A stretch of DNA of 64,000 nucleotides, taken from NCBI GenBank assembly GCA_033584155.1, contig CP138355.1:2303826-2367825 (forward strand), written 5' to 3'. The number at the start of each line of letters is the position of its first letter. The first letter of the stretch is position 1. This DNA is from Candidatus Electrothrix scaldis. Lineage in GTDB: Bacteria > Desulfobacterota > Desulfobulbia > Desulfobulbales > Desulfobulbaceae. Shown one piece after another: positions 1 to 7,645 of the stretch. A program made the position numbers and the translations under genes. The notes beneath the pieces were generated by a model. It ran no database searches. It was given only the letters and a program-made list of their open reading frames with translations, and was not told the origin of the DNA.

Positions 1-802
1 GTTGCATTCTTCTGCAGAATTTTTCCAGTCGGGTTCGGTTGCATCCGAACAGCTCGTCCTGTATAGAGATATAATGTACATTAAATTCATTGATCAAGAA
101 CTCTATTTCGGAAAAAACGTTATCCAGTGAACGTTGCCTGTATGTTTGACCACTTGGGTGAAAACAGAAGGTACATCGAAACGGGCATGACCTGCTCGTG
201 ATCATTGAAACCATTCTCTCTTCGCACATACCAACAAAATTCGGAACCGTCTGCAATTGTTTATCAAGCCCCATCCCCTTATAATCAGGAAAAGGCAAGC
301 TGTCTATATCCACCTGCCGGGTGTCGTCGCCTGTAAAGATGTACTGATCTCCGTCTTTATAAACGATCCCCGGAATATCAGTAATTGCCGATTGTTGTTC
401 AAGCGCTTTACATAATTGACAACATATGATTTCCCCTTCTCCGATGACTCCGTAATCCGCATATTCCAATGCCTGCATCGCGTGCTCCGGCGCACTCGTA
501 ATAATGCCACCGCCAACAACTGTTGCAATCGTTTTTTTTATGCGCTTTGCAGATTCAATAACGTTCCTCACCGCTCCATATTGTCCGGTTAAGCCACCTG
601 TCAAAACCACATCAATATCAGAACTCGTGATATGCTGTTTCAGAATGTCATAGAGAGTTCCATCTTCATGATTTAGATTCACAATGCTTATATCGAATCC
701 AGCGGCTTTCAGACTTGATGAGATGTACCCTATTCCGGTAGGAAACCAATACCAGTCTCCAGAATTATTCACGATTCTTGGTACTACTAATAAATGCCGC
801 AC
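1..802 (-). CDS. B12-binding domain radical SAM protein (3' end outside window)
   Basis: Reading the minus strand from a GTG at 802 gives an open frame to the window edge (about 267 codons). The N-terminal half is a cobalamin-binding-like Rossmann domain (VVLTGGLTG, ATVVGGGI, then ADYGVIGEGE). It is followed by the radical SAM motif CPFRCTFC (CxxxCxxC), which binds the 4Fe-4S cluster and SAM. The start is set by a CAGGAG ribosome site seven bases upstream of the GTG; the nearby ATG at 804 is out of frame and stops within six codons. Enzymes of this family perform methylations, ring contractions or other radical chemistry on sugars, lipids or antibiotics; the substrate here is unknown. It is the last visible gene of the minus-strand glycan-type operon, which suggests a modified sugar or lipid carrier. 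The C-terminal domain that would define the subclass is missing. Confidence 0.85.
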   Translation of the reverse strand, partial: MRHLLVVPRIVNNSGDWYWFPTGIGYISSSLKAAGFDISIVNLNHEDGTLYDILKQHITSSDIDVVLTGGLTGQYGAVRNVIESAKRIKKTIATVVGGGIITSAPEHAMQALEYADYGVIGEGEIICCQLCKALEQQSAITDIPGIVYKDGDQYIFTGDDTRQVDIDSLPFPDYKGMGLDKQLQTVPNFVGMCEERMVSMITSRSCPFRCTFCFHPSGQTYRQRSLDNVFSEIEFLINEFNVHYISIQDELFGCNRTRLEKFCRRMQ

Positions 803-909
803 ATGTATACTCCTGACGTTATATGCAAGAGAAATCCTCGCATAAAATTACGTAAAATCAGCGTTCAATAGTTATGGGTTTAATCGAAGTACGTGTTATC
901 ATGTTGTTG

Positions 910-2043
910 TCAGATGATTTTTTCCCATGTTTTTCTTTGAGCGGAACGGGAAATCGCTTCAAGCATATGCAGTCCTTCTTTGGCGATGTCCACGCCCAAA
1001 TTCCATGATGAAGCATATCGTCCTGTTTTTTGAAATTCAAGAAGACTGTCCGCAATATCATAATACATATTCGCAAAGGCTTCGATAAAGCCCGCAGGAT
1101 GACCAGCTTTAAAGCGATTATATCGCACCTGTGCCAGGACATTTGTCCTATCGAACGTTGAAACTTGTCCCATAATGTTGACGTATCGTAAATGTTCGGG
1201 GTCCATTTGATACCACTCTGCTGAACCTTGCGTTCCGTATACACGAATACGCAGACCATTGCGATGTCCCAAGGCACATTTACTATACCAGAGCTGACAA
1301 ACCATCTCATTCGTATAACGCGCCAGACACATTCCATTGTCACAAACCTGTTGAAATGTTCCAAAACTATCTTGCATAGCAGCAAGTTCTATGGGACGAT
1401 TGCCTGTTAAAAAAAAAATGATATGATGAAGGTGGGCGCACAAATCCAGCGACACGGTAGATAGCGTTTCAGGATCGTCTAATCGCCAAGCCTGTGGAGG
1501 TGCGTTTTTTTGATCCTTATACAGGCGAATAAATCCTTCTTGAGGCATTTCAGCATGAATTTGAAAAATTTTACCAAGAGCACCTTTTTTAATCATCATT
1601 TTGAGTTCACGCAACATCGGGTAGCCTGAATAGTTATAGGTCACAGCCAAAAATGCGTTTTGTTCTTCTACTGCTGCTCTGATCTTTTCTGCATCCGCGC
1701 TGGAACTGGCCAGCGCCTTTTCACTAATCACCGGATAACCGGCTTTCATGACCTGAATTGCAATATTTGCATGGGAGGGAATAGGCGTCAGAATAACAAT
1801 GGCATCCAATCTGTTTTGCTCTTCCGAGATAAGCGTCAGCCAATCATCGTAGATCCGATGTTTTTCGACTCCCCAAGTGTGCCCTGTTTGATGATTAACC
1901 GACTGATGCGTACTGAAACACCCTGCTTTAAGTGCAAAACGTCTATCCATCTCAACGGCGATGCGATGCGTCAGTCCAATTGCCGAATTCAATCCACCAC
2001 CGATAAATCCTAGGCTGAACGGCTGTGATGTTTTGCCTGTCAT
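910..2043 (-). CDS. Gfo/Idh/MocA family NAD(P)-dependent oxidoreductase
   Basis: The 377-residue product has an N-terminal Rossmann fold beginning GFIGGGLNSAIG, followed by AIVILTPIPSHANIA and the substrate-domain entry VISEKALA. Most family members have EKP at that position, here EKA. The length fits the family. Members oxidise or reduce hydroxyl groups of sugars, inositols or sugar nucleotides using NAD(P). It sits in a five-gene minus-strand cluster with a DegT aminotransferase, an ATP-grasp ligase, a GT2 and a radical SAM protein, so a role in making a modified sugar (for example the keto-sugar used by the aminotransferase) is a reasonable inference. The catalytic lysine of the family would be in the EKA motif. 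Exact substrate not assignable. Confidence 0.82.
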   Translation of the reverse strand: MTGKTSQPFSLGFIGGGLNSAIGLTHRIAVEMDRRFALKAGCFSTHQSVNHQTGHTWGVEKHRIYDDWLTLISEEQNRLDAIVILTPIPSHANIAIQVMKAGYPVISEKALASSSADAEKIRAAVEEQNAFLAVTYNYSGYPMLRELKMMIKKGALGKIFQIHAEMPQEGFIRLYKDQKNAPPQAWRLDDPETLSTVSLDLCAHLHHIIFFLTGNRPIELAAMQDSFGTFQQVCDNGMCLARYTNEMVCQLWYSKCALGHRNGLRIRVYGTQGSAEWYQMDPEHLRYVNIMGQVSTFDRTNVLAQVRYNRFKAGHPAGFIEAFANMYYDIADSLLEFQKTGRYASSWNLGVDIAKEGLHMLEAISRSAQRKTWEKII

Positions 2044-2083
2044 GAGAATATCTATTTGTAAATGTTGAGTTATTTATAAGCCG

Positions 2084-3058
2084 TTACTCATCGACATGAT
2101 CGAATGTTGTTTCCTGAATGAAATACACTGGCCTTCTCTTTGTTTCATCAAAAATTTTTCCAATATACAGCCCTAAAAATCCCATATTCATGAACAGTAA
2201 CCCACCGATAATATAAAACGAAAACATCAAGCTTGTCCAGCCAGCAATCCCTATTCCATATAGAAAATAGCGTAGAACCAGCCATACGGAATATCCCAGA
2301 GAAGCGATAAACATCAAAAATCCAAAACGAATAGACAGTTGTAGTGGTTTGTTCGAATTTGCAACAAGCGTATCAACGGCATGAGCGAGTTTTTTCTGAA
2401 GCGTATATGACGATGTTCCTGTGTCTCTTTTGGCATGTTCAACCGGTATTGATGTATTACGAAATCCGATATAGTGGATAAAAATTCCGAACGACCGATG
2501 TTGTTCTCTGTATTGGCATACGGCATCAATCGTTTTTTTTGAATATATTCCAAAGTTCGAAATGGTGTGATCGTGATCAATTCCTGATATATACTTGAGT
2601 ATCAGGTGAAATAGTTTTGAAAAAAATGTGTTTACAGCTTTATCCTTTCGTTTGACTCGTCGTCCGAGTACCATGTCATATCCTTCCTGCGCCTTTCTAT
2701 ACAATTTTATAATTTCTTCCGGTCTATCCTGTAAATCACAGTCCATGATAACAATCCAGTCACCGCGTATAGAGTCGAGACCAGCGATAATTGCATGGTG
2801 CTGTCCAAAATTTCGAGAAAGGTTAATCCCACGGACGCGAGAGTCTTGTTCGGCCAATGTTGTAATAATGCTCCATGCGCTATCAGGGCTGGCGTCATTG
2901 ACCATAATAATTTCAAAATCTTCTGTAATTTTTGAAAGAGTTTTTTTTAGACGTTTATACAGCCCCTCAAGATTTAAGTGAAAGCCGTATACAGGCGTAA
3001 CTACAGATATATGCACATTTTTTGGCGAGTGCGCTTTTTGAAGCGTATCAGATATCAT
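2084..3058 (-). CDS. Glycosyltransferase family 2, polyprenyl-phosphate type (GtrB/DPM1-like)
   Basis: The 324-residue protein has a GT-A domain starting VVTPVYGFHLNLEGLY, an acidic metal-binding motif (VIMDCDLQDRPEE) and the downstream GRRVKR region. Two hydrophobic C-terminal stretches (around residues 230-255 and 265-295) look like the paired membrane helices of GtrB, ArnC and DPM1-like enzymes. These transfer a sugar from a nucleotide donor to undecaprenyl phosphate at the inner membrane, supplying periplasmic glycosylation. An AGGAT sequence lies upstream of the ATG. The gene lies 17 bases from the ATP-grasp gene, so the two are probably co-transcribed. The sugar is unknown, but the neighbouring aminotransferase suggests an amino sugar. 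Confidence 0.88.
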   Translation of the reverse strand: MISDTLQKAHSPKNVHISVVTPVYGFHLNLEGLYKRLKKTLSKITEDFEIIMVNDASPDSAWSIITTLAEQDSRVRGINLSRNFGQHHAIIAGLDSIRGDWIVIMDCDLQDRPEEIIKLYRKAQEGYDMVLGRRVKRKDKAVNTFFSKLFHLILKYISGIDHDHTISNFGIYSKKTIDAVCQYREQHRSFGIFIHYIGFRNTSIPVEHAKRDTGTSSYTLQKKLAHAVDTLVANSNKPLQLSIRFGFLMFIASLGYSVWLVLRYFLYGIGIAGWTSLMFSFYIIGGLLFMNMGFLGLYIGKIFDETKRRPVYFIQETTFDHVDE

Positions 3059-3075
3059 GATATTCTTATCCTATG

Positions 3076-4254
3076 CTACTCAGTGGTCACACAAATTAAT
3101 TCTTGCATCTGTTCTGTCTTTTCCAGCATCTCATGCATTGAGTCGAATTTCAAAAACAGGATGCCAAATTTTGATGTCATTACGTCAGTAACTCTATCCC
3201 CCACTTTTCCCCAAATGATTGATTCGACAATCTTGTCCTTAATGCATGTATTAAATCGGAAATTTTTTACAAGGCCTTCCTGTGCAGCCATCATGCAGTG
3301 ACGGGTAAAAAATCCCGTTGGTTCCGCTTGAGCAAGATCAGAAATATCCAAGCCAGCTGAAGCCTTGATTATGTACGAAGGGTAGTCGACACCGGTGGCA
3401 TGCTGGACTAATTGGATATACAGATCGCCGGGGGCGCGGCGTGTAATTTCAAGAATGACCGGTTCAGTGTCTCGTAAGATATACTGCACATGAAAGATGC
3501 CGTCTGTCAGATGAAGAAGCTGAGCTATTTTTTCTGACTCTACACATAAAGTTTTCTCAACGCTTTTCGGGACAATAGAAGGAGTTGATGCCGCAGATAC
3601 AAGGTAGGGATTTTGATAGTAATGTTCGTTATCTGAAAAGTAAAACACGATGCGACCATTCCGCACAAAAGCAGAGAAACCGTGGCGAGTTCCTTCAATA
3701 AATTCTTCGACGACAATTCGTTTACTTCTGGAGCAATTGAGCGCATACTCCAATGCCAGCTCGGCCTGATGTGGCGTTGTTAATTTTGTCATGCCTTTAC
3801 CACCGCTGAGGTCCACGGGTTTGACAATAAGGGGAAAACGCCAGGTATTGATTGAGTTCAGTGCATCAGCGACAGAGTGAAACCCCATAGCCTTTGGTGA
3901 GGGGATACAATGTTTCCAGGCAAATTCTCGGAATCTATCTTTATGGTGAATAATCAAGGCAGTGCCATAGGGATCGTGACCAGGGAGTCCCAGTTTTTCA
4001 GCAGCATATGCGCATGAAAGAGCCGAAAAATCATTGCAGCACGCGCAGAGAGCATCAATTTCGAGCATTTTGGCAAGGGTGTAAATAGCCTCTTTGTCCG
4101 AAAAATCAGCCAGATGGTATTCATCAGCATATCTATGCCCTATGTCATGAATTCGGTTGCCGCTTGTAATGACGTGATAGCCTAGTTGCTGACCTGCTTG
4201 AATCAAAGGGATTTCAGCATACCCCCCACCTGCAATGAACAGTTTTTTTTTCAT
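3076..4254 (-). CDS. ATP-grasp domain carboxylate-amine ligase-like protein
   Basis: The 392-residue product begins with a nucleotide-binding-like fold (KLFIAGGGYAEIPLI), then an ATP-grasp core. PLIVKPVDLSGGKGM is the ATP-binding lysine and glycine-rich loop, VVEEFIEGTRHG the linker strand, and VILEITRRAPGD contains acidic metal ligands. This arrangement matches the carbamoyl-phosphate-synthase and biotin-carboxylase-like ATP-grasp group that forms amide or carboxylate bonds through an acyl phosphate. It starts five bases after the aminotransferase stop codon, so translation of the two is probably coupled. Pairing with a DegT transaminase suggests that an amino acid or other carboxylate is linked to the amino group of the sugar. 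The acyl substrate cannot be read from the sequence. Confidence 0.85.
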   Translation of the reverse strand: MKKKLFIAGGGYAEIPLIQAGQQLGYHVITSGNRIHDIGHRYADEYHLADFSDKEAIYTLAKMLEIDALCACCNDFSALSCAYAAEKLGLPGHDPYGTALIIHHKDRFREFAWKHCIPSPKAMGFHSVADALNSINTWRFPLIVKPVDLSGGKGMTKLTTPHQAELALEYALNCSRSKRIVVEEFIEGTRHGFSAFVRNGRIVFYFSDNEHYYQNPYLVSAASTPSIVPKSVEKTLCVESEKIAQLLHLTDGIFHVQYILRDTEPVILEITRRAPGDLYIQLVQHATGVDYPSYIIKASAGLDISDLAQAEPTGFFTRHCMMAAQEGLVKNFRFNTCIKDKIVESIIWGKVGDRVTDVMTSKFGILFLKFDSMHEMLEKTEQMQELICVTTE

Positions 4255-4259
4255 ATACT

Positions 4260-5405
4260 CTATGCATTCTCTCTAAAGAAATCATAAATGGCGTGAGCTA
4301 CGTGTTGAACATGCTGTTCGGTCATTTCGAAGTATAGTGGCAGGCGTAAAACTCTGCGGCTTATATCATTGGTTATATCCATTGAACCTACAGTGCGACC
4401 ATATCGTCGACCTGCTGGAGATGAATGCAATGGGATATAATGGAATAAGGTCGTGATGCCGCATTTGTTCAAAAATTTGATTAACCGTGTACGCTCGGGT
4501 GCTGATGCAGTTATAATATAAAAGATGTGACCGTTATTTTTGCTTTTATCTTTCCCAATTGCAGGCAGACTGATGCATTCATTCTTTTTTAATGGCTCTA
4601 ATAGTGTATAGTAGAGAGCACATAGACGGCGACGCTTTTCAATGATCATATCCGCATGTTCGAATTGCGCGCACAAAAAACCCGCAATAGTTTCACTTGG
4701 CGAATATGAAGAGCCTATATCAAGCCAGGTATATTTATCGACTTCGCCTCGTTGGAATTTTCGACGATCTGTGCCTTTTTCCCAGACAATTTCGGCTCTG
4801 TTAAGAAATTGCTCATCATTAATCAGAAGGGCACCACCTTCACCGCTGATAATGTTTTTCGTTTCGTGGAAACTTAACGCTCCCAAATGACCAATAGTCC
4901 CGAGTTTTTTTCCTTTATATTCAGATAGCAATGCCTGGGCGGCGTCCTCTATGACAAATATATTGTACTGTGTCGCAATCCGCATAATTCGATCTATTTC
5001 GCAAGGAAAACCAGCATAGTGAACTGGCACGATGGCTTTTGTTTTTTCTGTAATCGCAGATTCGATTAATGTTTCGTTGATATTTAAAGTATCAGGCCTG
5101 ATATCAATAAACACAGGGATGCCACCCTGAAGTACAAAGGCGTTCGCTGTTGAAACGAACGTAAATGAAGGCATGATTATTTCATCGCCAGGTTGAATAT
5201 TACACAGTATAGCTGCCATTTCGAGGGCGCTGGTACATGAATGAGTCAGTAACGCCTTTTTGCTTCCCAGTGTATTCTGGAGCCACTCATGACATTGAAA
5301 TGTAAATTCTCCACCGCTGGAGAGTTGCTTGTTAGTTAGAACGGCTTGAGCTACGTTATACAGCTCTTTGCCGACAACAAACGGTTTGTTAAATGGAATA
5401 CTCAT
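4260..5405 (-). CDS. wecE: DegT/DnrJ/EryC1/StrS aminotransferase, WecE/RffA-like
   Basis: From the ATG at 5405 the protein is 381 residues, close to the usual WecE/RffA length. That ATG has an AGGAAA site just upstream; an ATG at 5456 would add 17 residues unlike the family and has no clear ribosome site. The PLP lysine lies in SFHETKNI, and the acidic cofactor residue in FVIEDAAQA. These features are typical of dTDP-4-amino-4,6-dideoxygalactose transaminase, which aminates a 4-keto-6-deoxy sugar nucleotide with glutamate as donor. It is the first gene of the operon running down to position 1. Family assignment is firm; the symbol is a best guess since relatives use different keto sugars. Confidence 0.82.
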   Translation of the reverse strand: MSIPFNKPFVVGKELYNVAQAVLTNKQLSSGGEFTFQCHEWLQNTLGSKKALLTHSCTSALEMAAILCNIQPGDEIIMPSFTFVSTANAFVLQGGIPVFIDIRPDTLNINETLIESAITEKTKAIVPVHYAGFPCEIDRIMRIATQYNIFVIEDAAQALLSEYKGKKLGTIGHLGALSFHETKNIISGEGGALLINDEQFLNRAEIVWEKGTDRRKFQRGEVDKYTWLDIGSSYSPSETIAGFLCAQFEHADMIIEKRRRLCALYYTLLEPLKKNECISLPAIGKDKSKNNGHIFYIITASAPERTRLIKFLNKCGITTLFHYIPLHSSPAGRRYGRTVGSMDITNDISRRVLRLPLYFEMTEQHVQHVAHAIYDFFRENA

Positions 5406-5559
5406 ATTTTTCCTGACTGTTACGTTTTTAGGGGAGCAGGCTGATTTGGTCATCAAAGCTGAAATTTTAAGGACAAGAAATCAGCAAGTTATATTAATGC
5501 TCCTTTTCAGATGACTTTCGACACCCTTCTAGTTGTCAGTCTAATTTGCTGATATTTCG

Positions 5560-5805
5560 TTACCCGAGGAGCTTTTCCTTAAATCCGTAACAGTCAGCAA
5601 TAAAATATATCTTGAGTTCCTCTTCATTCCAATCCCACACATTATCCAGTAATTTTTCCTGGAGCCTTTGCAACTGCTGCTTCTCCGCGTTGGAGGGGGC
5701 TGAAACCGGGGTCATCCATTGTTCAAGCTGTTGGTACTGTTTCTGCTGGACGATATGAAACGTTTCTTCCACCTCTTCAATTGTCCATTTTGAAAAGGAC
5801 TTCAT
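5560..5805 (-). CDS. Small protein resembling the N-terminal domain of PD-(D/E)XK-type proteins
   Basis: The 81-residue protein starts with a good AGGAG ribosome site. It is acidic and helical, with a WTIEEVEETF start and a WDWNEEELKIYFIADCYGF end. From memory, similar N-terminal segments precede a nuclease-like domain in longer bacterial proteins, but here the frame stops right after the segment. It may be a stand-alone version or a remnant of a deleted longer gene. It lies between the glycan operon and livM, on the same strand, with no evident functional link. The function is unknown and the family comparison should be treated as weak. Confidence 0.5.
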   Translation of the reverse strand: MKSFSKWTIEEVEETFHIVQQKQYQQLEQWMTPVSAPSNAEKQQLQRLQEKLLDNVWDWNEEELKIYFIADCYGFKEKLLG

Positions 5806-5853
5806 GAGTATTTCTCCTGTTCCGTTTCTACTTTTTCCTGGAATTCTTTCAAA

Positions 5854-7164
5854 CTATGCGTTCTCTCTTTTGTACGTCCGCCGCACAGTGGAGATCAGCC
5901 CCTTGGGTCGGAAGACCATCATGACGACGAGGGTTGCACCAAAGACCAGCATTCTGTAATCGGCAAAGGCCCGTAGGTATTCCGGCAGCAACATCAGGAC
6001 CAGGGCTGCGATAATTACCCCGATGATGGAGCCCATCCCGCCTAGCACGACGATGCAGAGGATAATAGCGGATTCAAGAAAGGTAAAGGAAGAAGGGTTC
6101 ACAAAGGTGGTTTTTGCGGCAAAGATCACCCCGACCATACCAGCCCAGAAAGCACCCAGGGCAAAGGCGGTGAGTTTAGTCTTGGTTTTGTCGATGCCCA
6201 TAGCCTGGCAGGCGATCTCATCTTCGCGCAGGGCAAACCATGCCCGCCCGATTCGTGAGTTTTGCAGGCGGTTAACCATGAATACCGTGAAAATCACCAT
6301 CCCTATCATCAGGTAATAGAGATAATTGATAGACTGATCCAGGGACATTTCCATGCCAAAAAATCCAGGCCGGGGCACCCCTGCGATGCCGCTGGGGCCG
6401 TGGGAAAACTCGGTCCAGTTTTCCAGCACCAAGCGGATGATTTCCCCGAATCCCAGAGTGACTATAGCCAGATAGTCACCTCGCAGGCGCAGGACCGGAA
6501 AGCCGAGCAGGATACCGAAGCAGGCCGCCAGTAATCCACCGATAGGGAGGGCTGTCCAGAAGCCGATTCCAAAATGGAGATTGAGCAGGGCATAAGAATA
6601 GGCCCCGACCGCATAAAAGGCCACGTAGCCAAGATCCAGCAGGCCCGCCACCCCAACAACGATGTTCAGCCCTAATCCCAAGACCACATACATCAGGGCT
6701 GTGATCATGATATTGATCTGGTAGGTCGAAAGAAGAAACGGAAAGGCTGAGAGCACTGCCAGAAGTACTCCCAGGATTGGAAGAAATACTTTGGGATTAT
6801 TGAATAAGATGTGCTGCCAGTTTGTTACTTTGTGTCCTGAAGAGGGGCGTGCTTTTTTCTTTTCTCCTTGTGCGATTTTTATCGTCAAAAAAGCTTGCCT
6901 GGTGAGGTAGAGAACGAAACTTCCTAAGGCCACGTAGAGCATATTTTTCCAGCGCCAAGCGACAGTTTCCTCGTAGGGATTGACCTTGATCACCAGAATG
7001 GGAAAGGTAAGGAAACTGAACCAGAGGGCGACGAAGAAGGCTCTTTTGAGATGATTGATTGCGGGTATCTTGTTCATATTCACTATGCTCATGAAAAAAC
7101 GTGCAGGATATATTGCTGTCTCTCCAGATCTTTCCAAAATCTGGGGCTCCTGCCCCTGCATCAT
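5854..7164 (-). CDS. livM: Branched-chain amino acid ABC transporter permease LivM
   Basis: The protein is a polytopic inner-membrane permease. It contains the LivM signature region GLGLNIVVGVAGLLDLGYVAFYAVGA (shown in parts: NIVVGVAGLLDLGY) and the cytoplasmic coupling loop LRLRGDYLAIVTLGFGEI. The C-terminal motif GGMGSIIGVIIAA is also typical. With LivH it forms the channel of a LIV-type importer for leucine, isoleucine, valine or related compounds. The first 24 residues look non-native to the family; starts at 7092 or 7077 would also work, and no strong ribosome site decides. There is a roughly 80-residue N-terminal extension before the conserved core. No livH, livG, livF or binding-protein gene is adjacent; livH is 18 kb away on the other strand. 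Confidence 0.9.
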   Translation of the reverse strand: MMQGQEPQILERSGETAIYPARFFMSIVNMNKIPAINHLKRAFFVALWFSFLTFPILVIKVNPYEETVAWRWKNMLYVALGSFVLYLTRQAFLTIKIAQGEKKKARPSSGHKVTNWQHILFNNPKVFLPILGVLLAVLSAFPFLLSTYQINIMITALMYVVLGLGLNIVVGVAGLLDLGYVAFYAVGAYSYALLNLHFGIGFWTALPIGGLLAACFGILLGFPVLRLRGDYLAIVTLGFGEIIRLVLENWTEFSHGPSGIAGVPRPGFFGMEMSLDQSINYLYYLMIGMVIFTVFMVNRLQNSRIGRAWFALREDEIACQAMGIDKTKTKLTAFALGAFWAGMVGVIFAAKTTFVNPSSFTFLESAIILCIVVLGGMGSIIGVIIAALVLMLLPEYLRAFADYRMLVFGATLVVMMVFRPKGLISTVRRTYKRENA

Positions 7165-7232
7165 AGCTGAATCGCCCGGTCAACGCAATCTATCAGTCGG
7201 TTTTTCTCCTCCGGCAAGCCCAGTCAAGTCCG

Positions 7233-7628
7233 TTAAAGCAAGCCCGCAAGCAGCCGTCCCACCCAGACCAGGAAGACACCAAAAATAATTTGCCCTCCTG
7301 CATTAAGGAGAGCTAATTCCATGCGGCTTTCCCGAATGAGATTCAGGGTTTCATTCCCAAAGGTAGAAAAGGTGGTAAAGGCTCCGAGGAGGCCGATAAG
7401 AAGAAAACTTCGCGTTTCGGGCGAGAACATCGACTTCATTTCCACTAAGGCGGTTAAAAAACCTATCAGCAAGCAGCCGAGCATGTTGACGCTCAAGGTG
7501 CCAAAGGGAAAAATAATGGAGCCGGATCGGCCCTGAACCCAGGAGCTGACCAAAAAACGCAGAACAGCCCCTGTGAAACCACCAGCCCCGATAAGAGAAA
7601 GCTTAAGTAGAGATTCCATAGCGTTCAA
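7233..7628 (-). CDS. crcB: Fluoride efflux channel CrcB/Fluc
   Basis: The 131-residue protein has four hydrophobic segments and the hallmark CrcB motifs: GGFTGAVLRF near the N-terminus, the polar TM motif FPFGTLSVNMLG, and the phenylalanine-rich pore segment GAFTTFSTFGNE. CrcB proteins dimerise to export fluoride passively. The gene begins 17 bases after the stop of the AsmA-like gene, so it is probably transcribed with it. No fluoride riboswitch could fit immediately upstream, and none was seen. Confidence 0.92.
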   Translation of the reverse strand: MNAMESLLKLSLIGAGGFTGAVLRFLVSSWVQGRSGSIIFPFGTLSVNMLGCLLIGFLTALVEMKSMFSPETRSFLLIGLLGAFTTFSTFGNETLNLIRESRMELALLNAGGQIIFGVFLVWVGRLLAGLL

Positions 7629-7645
7629 CCTTTAAAGAACCTCTC

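Noticed and set aside
4260-5456. Upstream ATG at 5456 for the DegT aminotransferase
   Set aside because: The extra 17 residues do not fit the family and lack a ribosome site; the ATG at 5405 has one.
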